Origin: an uncultured Bacteroidota bacterium
GTDB lineage: Bacteria; Bacteroidota; Bacteroidia; Flavobacteriales; UA16
NCBI GenBank assembly: GCA_902535565.1
Contig: CACAUH010000029.1
Coordinates: 1 to 17,188, forward strand
Direction of reading: 5' to 3'
Length of the DNA: 17,188 nt
This document shows, one piece after another, positions 1 through 7,372 of this stretch (position 1 is the first letter of the stretch; every line of letters starts with the position of its first letter). The translations under genes were made by a program, and so were the position numbers. The notes under the pieces were generated by a model. That model was not told where the DNA came from. It saw only the letters and a list, made by a program, of their open reading frames with translations, and did no database searches.

Positions 1-128
1 ACTTCCGCATCATTTCACAAGGACGCAGTGTACACGTGCTCAATGCACCCTCTCCCGCAGCCACAGCCTCACTTGCCATCGGAGACCACATTGCCGACGA
101 AGTGAAGCGTCAAGGCCTGCTTTCCTGA
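1..128 (+). CDS. lhgO: L-2-hydroxyglutarate oxidase, C-terminal end (partial)
   Basis: Only the last 41 codons are present, in the frame starting at base 3 and ending at a TGA at 126-128; the 5' part lies outside the window. The tail contains HVLNAPSPAATASLAIG followed by HIADEV. From memory this matches the C-terminus of the FAD-dependent L-2-hydroxyglutarate dehydrogenase/oxidase family (human L2HGDH ends with a very similar NAPSPAATSS...IADEV stretch). The enzyme oxidises L-2-hydroxyglutarate, a metabolite-repair substrate, to 2-oxoglutarate. The FAD-binding N-terminus cannot be seen, so the call rests on this short tail alone. The stop is 18 nt before the following transporter gene on the same strand, so the two may be co-transcribed. 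Confidence 0.65.
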   Translation, partial: FRIISQGRSVHVLNAPSPAATASLAIGDHIADEVKRQGLLS

Positions 129-146
129 ACCCTATCTTGAGCGGCA

Positions 147-1451
147 ATGGAATCAAAACGTGTCCGCCGCACATACTCTAACAAGGCCATACAAAAGGGA
201 TGGCTCATGTATGACTGGGCGAATTCTAGCTACTTCCTCGTCATCACCACAGCCATCTTCCCCCTCTTCTACAATGCTGTAACCACCTCGGTAGACCAAG
301 CCGGAAACCCTTCCGACATCGTGTCCTTCTTCGGTGTGGACTTCATCAACACACAGCTGTACAGCTACATCATCGGGGCTTCCTTTCTGATTGTGATTCT
401 GGCCTCTCCCCTGTTGGCTGGCATGGCAGACTATTTGGGTCGAAAGCTTCTGTTTCTCAAATGCTTCTGCTACATGGGCGCCTCTGGCTGCATCGCCCTC
501 TATTGGTTTAATCCAAACCACCTTGAATGGAGCATGTCCGCCCTCTTCATGGCCAACATCGGCGCGTGGGGCAGCCTCGGCTTCTACAATGCCTTCCTTC
601 CGGAAATCGCCCCCAAAGAGGAGCAAGATCTCCTGTCTGCCAAAGGATTCTCTTGGGGCTTCGTAGGCGCAGTCATTCTGCTGATTATGTGTCTGGCATT
701 GATCATGGGCATCGGTGACCACCTTACAAGATGGGCGTTTGTGGCCGTTGGCCTCTGGTGGGCAGGATGGTCACAAATCACCTTCCGGCGCATGCCCATA
801 CAGGTCAAGGACCGTCCCAATGGAAACCTCATGTGGCAGGGATTCAGAGAGCTTCGGTCAGTTGCAAGGGACATGAAGGGAAAGACCCGAATTACCCGTT
901 ATCTATTGAGCTTTTTCGTCATGAGCATGGCAGTTCAAACCATCATGCTGATGGCGAGCTCTTTTGGTATCAAAGAAGTGAAACTGGCCTCGGACGAGCT
1001 CATCATCGCCATCATCCTCGTCCAAATCATCGCCATTCCGGGGTCCTTCTTGTTCAGTGCGCTGAGTAAACGCTTCGGGAACGTTCCCGTATTGATCATC
1101 GCCACCAGCCTGTGGACGGGAGTATGCCTCTTCGCCTACTTTCTCGTGGACGGTTCACAGATGTTCTTCGTCGCAGCGGGAATCATCGGCTTTATGATGG
1201 GCGGCACACAAAGCCTCAACCGTTCAACCTACGCCAAGATGCTTCCAGACACCGAAGACACAGCCTCCTACTTCAGTTTCTACGAAGTGCTCGAAAAAAG
1301 CGGTGTGGTCATCGGCATGTTCAGCTGGGGATACATTGAAGGGTTCACTGGCAGCATGAGGAACTCGGTCCTCGCACTGATTGGGTTCTTCGTCGTCGCA
1401 CTCGTTCTGCTGTACTCCATCCCCAAGGAGCACCCGATTACAACGGCATAA
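147..1451 (+). CDS. MFS transporter, UMF1 (Atg22-like) family
   Basis: This is a 434-residue, very hydrophobic inner-membrane protein whose hydrophobic stretches fit about twelve transmembrane helices. Near the N-terminus it has YDWANSSYF (residues 22-30) followed by ITTAIFPLFYNA, the signature opening of the UMF1/Atg22-like branch of the major facilitator superfamily. A central cytoplasmic stretch around residues 215-250, rich in Arg and Lys, separates the two halves. The length is normal for bacterial UMF1 proteins. Fungal Atg22 exports amino acids from the vacuole, but bacterial substrates are mostly unknown, so no substrate is assigned. The ATG at 147 directly precedes the homologous region. 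It follows the lhgO end by 18 nt and converges on the OmpA-like gene with 17 nt between stop codons and no clear terminator hairpin. Confidence 0.9.
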   Translation: MESKRVRRTYSNKAIQKGWLMYDWANSSYFLVITTAIFPLFYNAVTTSVDQAGNPSDIVSFFGVDFINTQLYSYIIGASFLIVILASPLLAGMADYLGRKLLFLKCFCYMGASGCIALYWFNPNHLEWSMSALFMANIGAWGSLGFYNAFLPEIAPKEEQDLLSAKGFSWGFVGAVILLIMCLALIMGIGDHLTRWAFVAVGLWWAGWSQITFRRMPIQVKDRPNGNLMWQGFRELRSVARDMKGKTRITRYLLSFFVMSMAVQTIMLMASSFGIKEVKLASDELIIAIILVQIIAIPGSFLFSALSKRFGNVPVLIIATSLWTGVCLFAYFLVDGSQMFFVAAGIIGFMMGGTQSLNRSTYAKMLPDTEDTASYFSFYEVLEKSGVVIGMFSWGYIEGFTGSMRNSVLALIGFFVVALVLLYSIPKEHPITTA

Positions 1452-1468
1452 TCGTCAAGAGCAGGCCC

Positions 1469-2662
1469 TCAATCCAGCTCGAGAAAAGCCTGTTCCACCA
1501 ATCGAAATTCAACCCTGCGATTCCGCGCCCGTCCCGCATCGTCTGAATTGGACGCAGCTGGGAGAAGGCTTCCATGGCCTGACAACCTCATTCGGTCCGG
1601 CTGAACCCCTTGGTCCATGAGGTAATTGAATGCGGTTTCAGCCCTGCGCTTGGACAGTCCAGCATTGTATGCTTCTGGCCCAATCGCATCCGTGTGGCCA
1701 TGGACTTCCAGACGCAGAAAACGATTCCGACGCAGCAATTCTCCCCAGCGGTTCAAAATCGCTTTGCCCTCAGCCCTCAATTCGGAACGATCGAAATCGA
1801 AATGCAGCGTGTCCCGGTCCAATTCAGTCACCCGGGTCAACGGCTCAGGAGGATCCTGCATTTCGTCCGCAATCTTCCGAACCAAGCAGGCACAATCCTC
1901 AGGACGCTCCACAGGAACGACCTCCACCCCATCCACATAAACATATGCCCACTTGGTGGCGCCTTCAGGGGCACTCGCTGAAGCAGCGATGCGCGTGCCG
2001 CCCTTGGAATCAAAATTTCCAACGGTTAACCACCGCTCTCCCCCCTTCGCTTGAACTGCATCCGAGAGGTTAACCCAGCCGTCTGACCATTCCAAAAAGT
2101 GCCCATCCGGATTGACCAGTTGAGGGTTTTCCTCCAGCGCAAAATCTCGCTCCCCTTTGGGCATTGAAGGCGAGAGTAACACACCGAAACCATCGGCGAC
2201 AATCCCAGCCTCTTCTGCTGCAGAGACCCATGCAGAAACGCAGACCCATTCCCCGGGCGCCAAATCCCGGACCAACTCAGTGGAGAGATACTCCCTGTAC
2301 CTCCATTTAGAACGACTGAAAAGGACCAGCCCACCATACGCATTGCCCTGCAAAGCCGACTCCTTTCCGAAACGGTTGTCTGGTACACCCGCCAGCTTGC
2401 TGCATGCAGCAAAATGATCCGGGGTCCCCCCCGTCGGTTGGGTCCACACACTGAGCGATCGAAGCCGCTGCTGGTTGTAGTCTATTGGACAAGACCCACG
2501 CTGCTCAAATCCTCCGTCTGGGACCAAGGAATGGGCGTCCAATACGGACACTACCTGAGCCTTTGGCCCGGGCAGAAAAAGCAAAACACACAGGGCCGCT
2601 CCCCACGTGCGGAGGAGGCCCTCCTTACTTAAGGCGGAAGGTGACCCGGCGATTCTTGGCAC
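1469..2662 (-). CDS. Secreted OmpA-like protein with N-terminal sandwich-like module (paralogue B)
   Basis: The product is 397 residues, probably exported and anchored to peptidoglycan. The N-terminus has a hydrophobic segment (about 18-36, ending PGPKAQ) that fits a signal peptide. It is followed by a 'LVPDGGFE' module of about 210 residues that resembles galactose-binding-like folds in Bacteroidota surface proteins, and then a CxC pair (Cys257, Cys259). The last ~110 residues are an OmpA C-terminal domain: HGHTD at 321-325, LSKRRA with Arg340, and NRRVEF from 381. Asp325 and Arg340 match in spacing the diaminopimelate-binding pair of OmpA domains. The start is a GTG inside the end of the upstream paralogue (38-nt overlap). 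No ATG lies in frame before the signal peptide, so this start is uncertain. It is the last gene of the minus-strand run. Confidence 0.85.
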   Translation of the reverse strand: MPRIAGSPSALSKEGLLRTWGAALCVLLFLPGPKAQVVSVLDAHSLVPDGGFEQRGSCPIDYNQQRLRSLSVWTQPTGGTPDHFAACSKLAGVPDNRFGKESALQGNAYGGLVLFSRSKWRYREYLSTELVRDLAPGEWVCVSAWVSAAEEAGIVADGFGVLLSPSMPKGERDFALEENPQLVNPDGHFLEWSDGWVNLSDAVQAKGGERWLTVGNFDSKGGTRIAASASAPEGATKWAYVYVDGVEVVPVERPEDCACLVRKIADEMQDPPEPLTRVTELDRDTLHFDFDRSELRAEGKAILNRWGELLRRNRFLRLEVHGHTDAIGPEAYNAGLSKRRAETAFNYLMDQGVQPDRMRLSGHGSLLPAASNSDDAGRARNRRVEFRLVEQAFLELD

Positions 2663-3785
2663 GCGCGAGATCGGAATCTTTGGTGGATGCGGGATCGGCG
2701 TTCTCGACGCCCAGCACTGTCAATTGACCCTCTCCAACACCTTGAGACAAGAGGTAGCGCTTGACCTGTTCGGCGCGCTTTCGACCGGTATCCGCAAACC
2801 GAGGGTTGATTTTGCCCTCTGAAACCTCATCGTTGTCGCAATGCCCCATGATTTCCAATGACCACCCTTCATGACCCTTGAGAATCTGAGCAATGCGATT
2901 GAGTGTGCCCTTGCCGTCTTCGGTAAAGGTCCGCTTGACAAACGCATAATACACGGCTGAACGACCGATTACATCCTGCGCATCCATATCGCTGGGAAGG
3001 GTCGGACCACCATACACCAAATCGGGCATTGCGCTCGAAGACTTGGAGCAAGAGCACTGGCTCTTGGCATCGACTGGGACCACGCTGATGTTGTCGATGT
3101 AGTAATAGGCCTGCATCTGCTGAACCCCTGCGATGCCACTTGGCTTTCTCATCTTGACCTCATCCAAGTCGCGAGAGCCATTGAAACAGCCAATCGTCAT
3201 GTACTCTTCGGACCCGGTACCCAGCATGGTTCCGCACACCGTTTCCCATCCTTCGGTCAATTGCATCACCTTGTCGGCACGGTGCTTGACCTGAGCGTCT
3301 CTTGTGACGATTCCTGTGTTGGGCTGTGTCTCCTTTCTGTCGGAGAAATAAGCCCCTATTCCATTGACGGCATACTTGGACAAATCACTGAGGCTGATGT
3401 CAAAGCTGACACAATACATCTGGTTTGCCTCGAGGTTTTCCGTCAGGTGAACCTCCATGTAAGTGCGGGAAAGCTTGGGGGTCTTTGTGTGGGCGCGGAA
3501 TCCGGCATAGCGGTTGCCGTCCGATGGATCCTCATATCCGTAACTGTTTGCAGGAACCGCCACTTTTTCGCTCTTCACTTCCGTCGAAAACCAATCCAAT
3601 GGGGCATCGGTGTAGGCAAACCAGTCCGTGGTATACTCCTCGAGCTGGCCATAAGCCTTCAGTTTTTTTGCATCTCCATTTTCAAAGCTGCCATTGGGGA
3701 CGAGGTTGTCGTCCTGGGCTTGAAGTTGTGCCTTAAAAGGCAGAAAAAGCGCGACAATGGCGCAAACGGGAATCAGTTTCCTCAT
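2625..3785 (-). CDS. Secreted OmpA-like protein with N-terminal sandwich-like module (paralogue A)
   Basis: The product is 386 residues with a clear signal peptide (MRKLIPVCAIVALFLPFKA, then QLQAQ). A 'LVPNGSFE' module follows at about 29-235. Next comes a CxC pair (Cys244, Cys246) just after an ISVVPV strand, then an OmpA C-terminal domain. That domain is divergent: the usual GHTD is GHCDN (Cys316, Asp317), about five extra residues separate it from the RKRAEQ helix (Arg337), and NRRVTF is at 378-383. It aligns along its length with the downstream gene product, so the two are tandem paralogues. They are probably periplasmic or outer-membrane structural proteins bound to peptidoglycan; function is not known. 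I chose the ATG at 3785; the longer frame begins at a TTG at 3794. It begins 12 nt after the hemE stop. Confidence 0.87.
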   Translation of the reverse strand: MRKLIPVCAIVALFLPFKAQLQAQDDNLVPNGSFENGDAKKLKAYGQLEEYTTDWFAYTDAPLDWFSTEVKSEKVAVPANSYGYEDPSDGNRYAGFRAHTKTPKLSRTYMEVHLTENLEANQMYCVSFDISLSDLSKYAVNGIGAYFSDRKETQPNTGIVTRDAQVKHRADKVMQLTEGWETVCGTMLGTGSEEYMTIGCFNGSRDLDEVKMRKPSGIAGVQQMQAYYYIDNISVVPVDAKSQCSCSKSSSAMPDLVYGGPTLPSDMDAQDVIGRSAVYYAFVKRTFTEDGKGTLNRIAQILKGHEGWSLEIMGHCDNDEVSEGKINPRFADTGRKRAEQVKRYLLSQGVGEGQLTVLGVENADPASTKDSDLARAKNRRVTFRLK

Positions 3786-3797
3786 GGTGTTCAATAC

Positions 3798-4838
3798 TCA
3801 GGCAGCGCTTCCTCGGTCGCCACTGCGTTGGATTTCATCAATGAAAGCACGGACGCGGTCGGGGTTAATGTCGGGATAGACGCCGTGTCCCAAGTTAGCC
3901 ACGTGTCTCCCGCGTCCAAAATCCGACAACATTCGTTGGGTAGCAGCCCGAACTTCCATTTCGGTGCCGTAGAGAACTGACGGATCGAGGTTGCCTTGCA
4001 AGACGTGATTTGGTGCCATCCTTCGGGCTGCTGATACAGGCATGTGCCAGTCCACACCGAGCGCCGCACAGGGCAAAGTCGCCAAGCGGTCCATCTGCCA
4101 CCCCGCCCCTTTTGCAAATACAATCAATGGCGCTCCCGTCACTGATTCGCAAATGCGGCGTAGACGGGGCATGCTGTAACGCTCAAATAAACTGGCGTCC
4201 ATCGCACCGGCCCAACTGTCGAACAACTGCAACACCTGCGCGCCGGCATCCACCTTGGCGTTGAGATAGGCAATGGTGGCATCGGTGATGCGGTCGAGAA
4301 GCGATTCGGCAAGCTCTGGTTCCTCGCGCAACATGCGCCTCGCTCGGCTCCACTCCTTACTTCCACCGCCCTCTACCATATAACAAAACAGAGTCCATGG
4401 TGCACCCGCAAATCCAATAAGCGGAACGCGGCCTCCCAACTCGCGACGCGTCAAACGCACAGCGTCCATGACGTACTTCAAGTGCTCTTCTGGTTCAATC
4501 GGATGCAGCCGTGAAAGGTCCGAAGCGGTACGAATCGTCTCAGGAAAGCGCGGCCCCACCTTTTCAATGAGTTCGTATGGAAGCCCCATGGCTTCGGGCA
4601 CGACCAAAATATCACTGAACAATATGGCAGCGTCCACACCCAACAAGTCCACGGGCTGAAGCGTCACCTCACAAGCCAATTCGGGGGTCTCGACAAGCTC
4701 CTTGAAACCAGACAACGTGCTGCGAACTGCCCGATATTCGGGCAAGATTCGGCCTGCTTGACGCATCACCCAAACAGGTGGACGATCGGTCATCTCGCCG
4801 TTCAAGGCACGGAGGAGAAGATCGTTTTGGAGGGTCAT
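3798..4838 (-). CDS. hemE: Uroporphyrinogen decarboxylase
   Basis: This cytoplasmic enzyme (346 residues, normal for the family) decarboxylates the four acetate side chains of uroporphyrinogen III to give coproporphyrinogen III in haem synthesis. Family signatures are visible: RPPVWVMRQAGR at 19-30, the catalytic-site FSDI with Asp76, VPEAMGLP, the GFAGAPWTLFCYMVEGGGSK block, and NLGHGVYPDINPD near the C-terminus with the conserved His. The residue after QAGR is Ile31, where most homologues I recall have Tyr. The start is the ATG at 4838, matching the usual MxLxNDLLLRAL opening; a longer frame to 4886 begins at TTG and adds sixteen unlike residues. It lies 44 nt after holA and 12 nt before the first OmpA-like gene. 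No other haem genes are in the window. Confidence 0.97.
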   Translation of the reverse strand: MTLQNDLLLRALNGEMTDRPPVWVMRQAGRILPEYRAVRSTLSGFKELVETPELACEVTLQPVDLLGVDAAILFSDILVVPEAMGLPYELIEKVGPRFPETIRTASDLSRLHPIEPEEHLKYVMDAVRLTRRELGGRVPLIGFAGAPWTLFCYMVEGGGSKEWSRARRMLREEPELAESLLDRITDATIAYLNAKVDAGAQVLQLFDSWAGAMDASLFERYSMPRLRRICESVTGAPLIVFAKGAGWQMDRLATLPCAALGVDWHMPVSAARRMAPNHVLQGNLDPSVLYGTEMEVRAATQRMLSDFGRGRHVANLGHGVYPDINPDRVRAFIDEIQRSGDRGSAA

Positions 4839-4882
4839 GGGCTTAGCAACAAAAAGCGGACACCTAGGTTCCCGCCGGTGAT

Positions 4883-5902
4883 TCAATGAAGGGTTTTGAA
4901 GAGGGCTTCTTCGAGAAGATCATAGGGGGCAACTGTGGCATTGTCGATGCCTTTAGACCGGGCATCGCACTCCCGCAGGTAGCCAAATATTCGGGCCACC
5001 TTTCCAGCGGGGTAGTTACGGGCTGCTCTGGCGTATTCTTTCGCCGCATAAGGATGCACACGAAGCGCAGAGGCCACCGTTGACGGGTCGTGATTGGGCA
5101 GGTGATGAAAGGACAACACCCGTGAAAAATAGTTGGTCAACGTGGGCAGAATACGGGGAACCGGATGGTTCTTCTCATTGGCACGCATGTACTGTACAAT
5201 GCGTGTTACCCGAGCAATGTCCTTGTCTGCCAACGCATTGGTCAACTCAAAGATGTTGTACTCCTTGGAAATGCCTATGTGCTGCTCAATCAAGCCACTG
5301 CTGACCTCACCCCCTTTGGGCAAGGCGATGAAGAGCTTTTCCATTTCCCCGGCAATCTTCTTCAGGTCGTTGCCCAAATATTCGGCAAGAAGCTGCGCGG
5401 TTCGCGGGTGAATTTGACGCTTCTTGGAGGCCACGTAACCTTCAATCCACTCGGGCAATTTGTAGTCTCGGACTTTATCAGACTGAAACACGACCCCGGC
5501 CTTCTGAATTCGCTTGACCACGGCAAGTCGCTTGTCCGGCATCTTGTTTCGGTGGACAAGAACCAAAACTGTCGACGACACGGGGCTGTCGGCATACACT
5601 GCGAGCTTCTCCAACTTGTCCTTGGACCTCCATTCCCTGAGATCTTGGGCTTCTTTGACCAAGACCAAACGACGCTCGGCCATCATTGGAAATTGGCGGG
5701 CGGCAGCCAACACCTGATCGAGATCGCTGTCCCGACCATAGAGCACGGTCTGATTGAAATCGCGCTCGTGCTCTTCCATTGCATTGGACTCTATGGCATC
5801 GGAGAGCAGATCAAGGTGATAGGACTCCTCTCCCCCGAGCAAATACAAGGGGGCAAATTGGCGCGACTCAATGGCACCGAGAATCTCCTTCACCCCCTTC
5901 AT
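4883..5902 (-). CDS. holA: DNA polymerase III, delta subunit
   Basis: The product is 339 residues, the usual length for HolA. It would be the clamp-loader subunit that opens the beta sliding clamp during replication. The opening MKGVKEILGAI, the block APLYLLGGEESYHLDLLSDAI, the RQFPMMAERRLVLVKEA strand-helix and the NYFSRVL region toward the C-terminal collar domain follow the delta family. As expected for delta there is no ATP-binding Walker A motif. The start ATG at 5902 comes one base after the stop of the acyl-CoA dehydrogenase gene (TGA-G-ATG), which points to translational coupling. The next gene, hemE, starts 44 nt downstream. As is common in bacteria, holA sits in an unrelated housekeeping run, not with other replication genes. 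Confidence 0.95.
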   Translation of the reverse strand: MKGVKEILGAIESRQFAPLYLLGGEESYHLDLLSDAIESNAMEEHERDFNQTVLYGRDSDLDQVLAAARQFPMMAERRLVLVKEAQDLREWRSKDKLEKLAVYADSPVSSTVLVLVHRNKMPDKRLAVVKRIQKAGVVFQSDKVRDYKLPEWIEGYVASKKRQIHPRTAQLLAEYLGNDLKKIAGEMEKLFIALPKGGEVSSGLIEQHIGISKEYNIFELTNALADKDIARVTRIVQYMRANEKNHPVPRILPTLTNYFSRVLSFHHLPNHDPSTVASALRVHPYAAKEYARAARNYPAGKVARIFGYLRECDARSKGIDNATVAPYDLLEEALFKTLH

Positions 5903-5903
5903 C

Positions 5904-6803
5904 TCAAGCGAATGAAGGGGCGACTTGAATCTCCTTGCTTCCTTTGGTGTGGACGTAGAATCCTTCGCCAGACTTGACGCCCAGCTTTCCAGCCATGACC
6001 ATATTCACCAGCAACGGAGAAGGCGCATACTTGGGCTGCCCGAATCCGTCGTGCAACACCCTTAAAATGCTGAGGCATACATCCAATCCAATAAAGTCTG
6101 CAAGATGGAGCGGACCCATCGGGTGGGCCATGCCGAGCTTCATCACCTGGTCGATCTCTGCTACCCCCGCTACCCCTTCATGCAAACTGCAAATGGCCTC
6201 GTTGATCATCGGCATCAAGATGCGGTTGGCAATGAACCCGGGGTAATCGTTGACCACCACCGGAATTTTACCCAACTGCTTGGACAATGCTATCGTGGTC
6301 TCAGCGGTAGCATCATTGGTGTCATAGCCTCGAATCACTTCGACCAGTTTCATGATCGGCACCGGGTTCATGAAATGCATGCCAATGACCTGGGCAGGCC
6401 GACTTGTGGCGCTCGCAATTCGGGTAATCGAAATGCTTGATGTGTTGGTCGCGAGGATACAATGCGGCGGCGCGGCCGCATCCAACTGCTCGAAAATCTT
6501 GAGTTTAAGTTCCAGCCTTTCTGTGGCCGCCTCAACCACCAAATCCGCGTCAGACACCGCGCCGTGCATCTCAGTTGAGAAGGTCAGGCGGGCCAGCGTG
6601 GCTTCCTTGTCCGCAACCGTGAGCCTCTCCTTGGAAACCAATCGGTCCAAGTTTCGGTCAATCGTGGATTGGGCGCGCTCAAGTGCAGCCGATCGGACAT
6701 CCACCAGTGCCACTGTGTGTCCAGACTGGGCAAACACATGGGCAATTCCATTGCCCATTGTACCGGCACCAATCACGGCCACCCGTTTCATGTTCTCACT
6801 CAT
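5904..6803 (-). CDS. 3-hydroxybutyryl-CoA dehydrogenase (NAD-dependent 3-hydroxyacyl-CoA dehydrogenase family)
   Basis: This 299-residue soluble enzyme would interconvert 3-hydroxyacyl-CoA and 3-oxoacyl-CoA with NAD(H). It is a stand-alone dehydrogenase of the Hbd/PaaH type. An N-terminal Rossmann fold is clear: GAGTMG at 12-17 and an acidic Asp35 at the end of the second strand, which favours NAD over NADP. Ser122 (NTSS), His143 (GMHFMNP) and Asn193 (GFIANR) match in spacing the catalytic Ser, His and Asn of clostridial Hbd. The C-terminal helical domain ends normally. Met5 is an alternative start. The start overlaps the DUF5606 stop by four bases (ATGA). Its place could be fatty-acid or aromatic degradation, or butanoate metabolism; no partner thiolase or hydratase is nearby. 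An acyl-CoA synthetase lies about 1.1 kb away on the other strand. Confidence 0.93.
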   Translation of the reverse strand: MSENMKRVAVIGAGTMGNGIAHVFAQSGHTVALVDVRSAALERAQSTIDRNLDRLVSKERLTVADKEATLARLTFSTEMHGAVSDADLVVEAATERLELKLKIFEQLDAAAPPHCILATNTSSISITRIASATSRPAQVIGMHFMNPVPIMKLVEVIRGYDTNDATAETTIALSKQLGKIPVVVNDYPGFIANRILMPMINEAICSLHEGVAGVAEIDQVMKLGMAHPMGPLHLADFIGLDVCLSILRVLHDGFGQPKYAPSPLLVNMVMAGKLGVKSGEGFYVHTKGSKEIQVAPSFA

Positions 6804-7291
6804 TCCGATTCTGCTTCCGTCCCCTCAGAATCAGACACCGCCTCCTCTTCTGTGGCCTCAACCCCATTGCCCTCTCCATCGTCTTCCGTCGCTTCAGAAA
6901 CTTCGGAACTCAAGGGCAATAGGGACAATTCCAAAAGGACATTGTACCATGAGCACAATTTCTTCAGGTCACTGTGGTACACCCGCTCCTGATCCAAGTC
7001 GGGGACGACCTCTGTCACAAATGCGCGAATCTCCGCATGGGGAACTTTCGCGTCCGGGGCCACTTCCCCTTTGAGGTGGTCAAACATGGTATTGAGCACA
7101 TCCGCAAGCGGCAAGTCCTCCTCATAGGTAAAAACACTGATATCCTCAAAGCTCGAGACCCGGGCCGAGGCGGGCACAGCCGTGCGCTTACCCGACACGA
7201 GTGGTTCCACCACAATGGCGCGGTGCGTGGTGTTCAACACCTTGAAGAGGCCTGGCTTGCCAGAAATGGCAAGAATGTCCTTTGGTTCCAT
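6800..7291 (-). CDS. DUF5606 family protein with acidic tail
   Basis: The product is 163 residues, soluble, and of unknown function. The first ~125 residues follow the DUF5606 pattern known from Bacteroidota: an N-terminal KDILAISGKPGLFKVL block, then a SGKRTAVPASARVSSFEDISVF segment in the manner of a small beta-barrel, followed by helices ending near LKKLCSWYNVLLEL. From about residue 133 the tail is low-complexity and strongly acidic (runs of Glu, Asp, Ser, Thr), probably disordered. I chose the ATG at 7291 because homology begins there; the longer frame to 7360 adds unrelated residues. It overlaps the downstream dehydrogenase by four bases and starts 81 nt after the HsdR-N-like gene. I recall no published function for the family. 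Confidence 0.82.
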   Translation of the reverse strand: MEPKDILAISGKPGLFKVLNTTHRAIVVEPLVSGKRTAVPASARVSSFEDISVFTYEEDLPLADVLNTMFDHLKGEVAPDAKVPHAEIRAFVTEVVPDLDQERVYHSDLKKLCSWYNVLLELSLLPLSSEVSEATEDDGEGNGVEATEEEAVSDSEGTEAESE

Positions 7292-7372
7292 ACTGCAAAT
7301 TACCTTTCTCCTGCCACGTGAACACCAGTGAAATGCAGGGCCAGACAACGGCTTTCCCACATTACACGCGCA
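7292..7372. other. 81-nt spacer inside the minus-strand run
   Basis: This is the largest gap within the minus-strand run, between the HsdR-N-like stop and the DUF5606 start. Read on the minus strand it ends in a purine-rich stretch and TAATTTG just before the DUF5606 ATG. TAATTTG is one base short of the Bacteroidota -7 element TAnnTTTG and lies too close to the ATG to be a normal promoter. I see no hairpin followed by a T run, so there is no supported terminator here. Confidence 0.4.

Noticed and set aside
132..140. TATCTTGA as a promoter for the MFS gene
   Set aside because: It differs from TAnnTTTG at the critical end and lies too close to the ATG; co-transcription with lhgO is simpler.
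153..722. Long minus-strand open frame (189 codons) opposite the MFS gene
   Set aside because: It is antisense to a clear transporter, its translation is His/Gly/Glu-rich and matches no family, and it reflects codon bias of the real gene.
1452..1491. CAGGC/GCCTG inverted repeat near the convergent stops as a terminator
   Set aside because: The stem is only five bases with a long loop and no T run, and it falls partly within the OmpA-like coding sequence.
3261..3980. Plus-strand open frame of 239 codons opposite the first OmpA-like gene and the hemE end
   Set aside because: It crosses two well-supported minus-strand genes, and its translation shows no recognisable domain or upstream signal.
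5165..5977. Plus-strand open frame of 270 codons opposite holA
   Set aside because: It is antisense to the clear HolA gene and reads as its shadow; the ending runs into the dehydrogenase gene without any motif.
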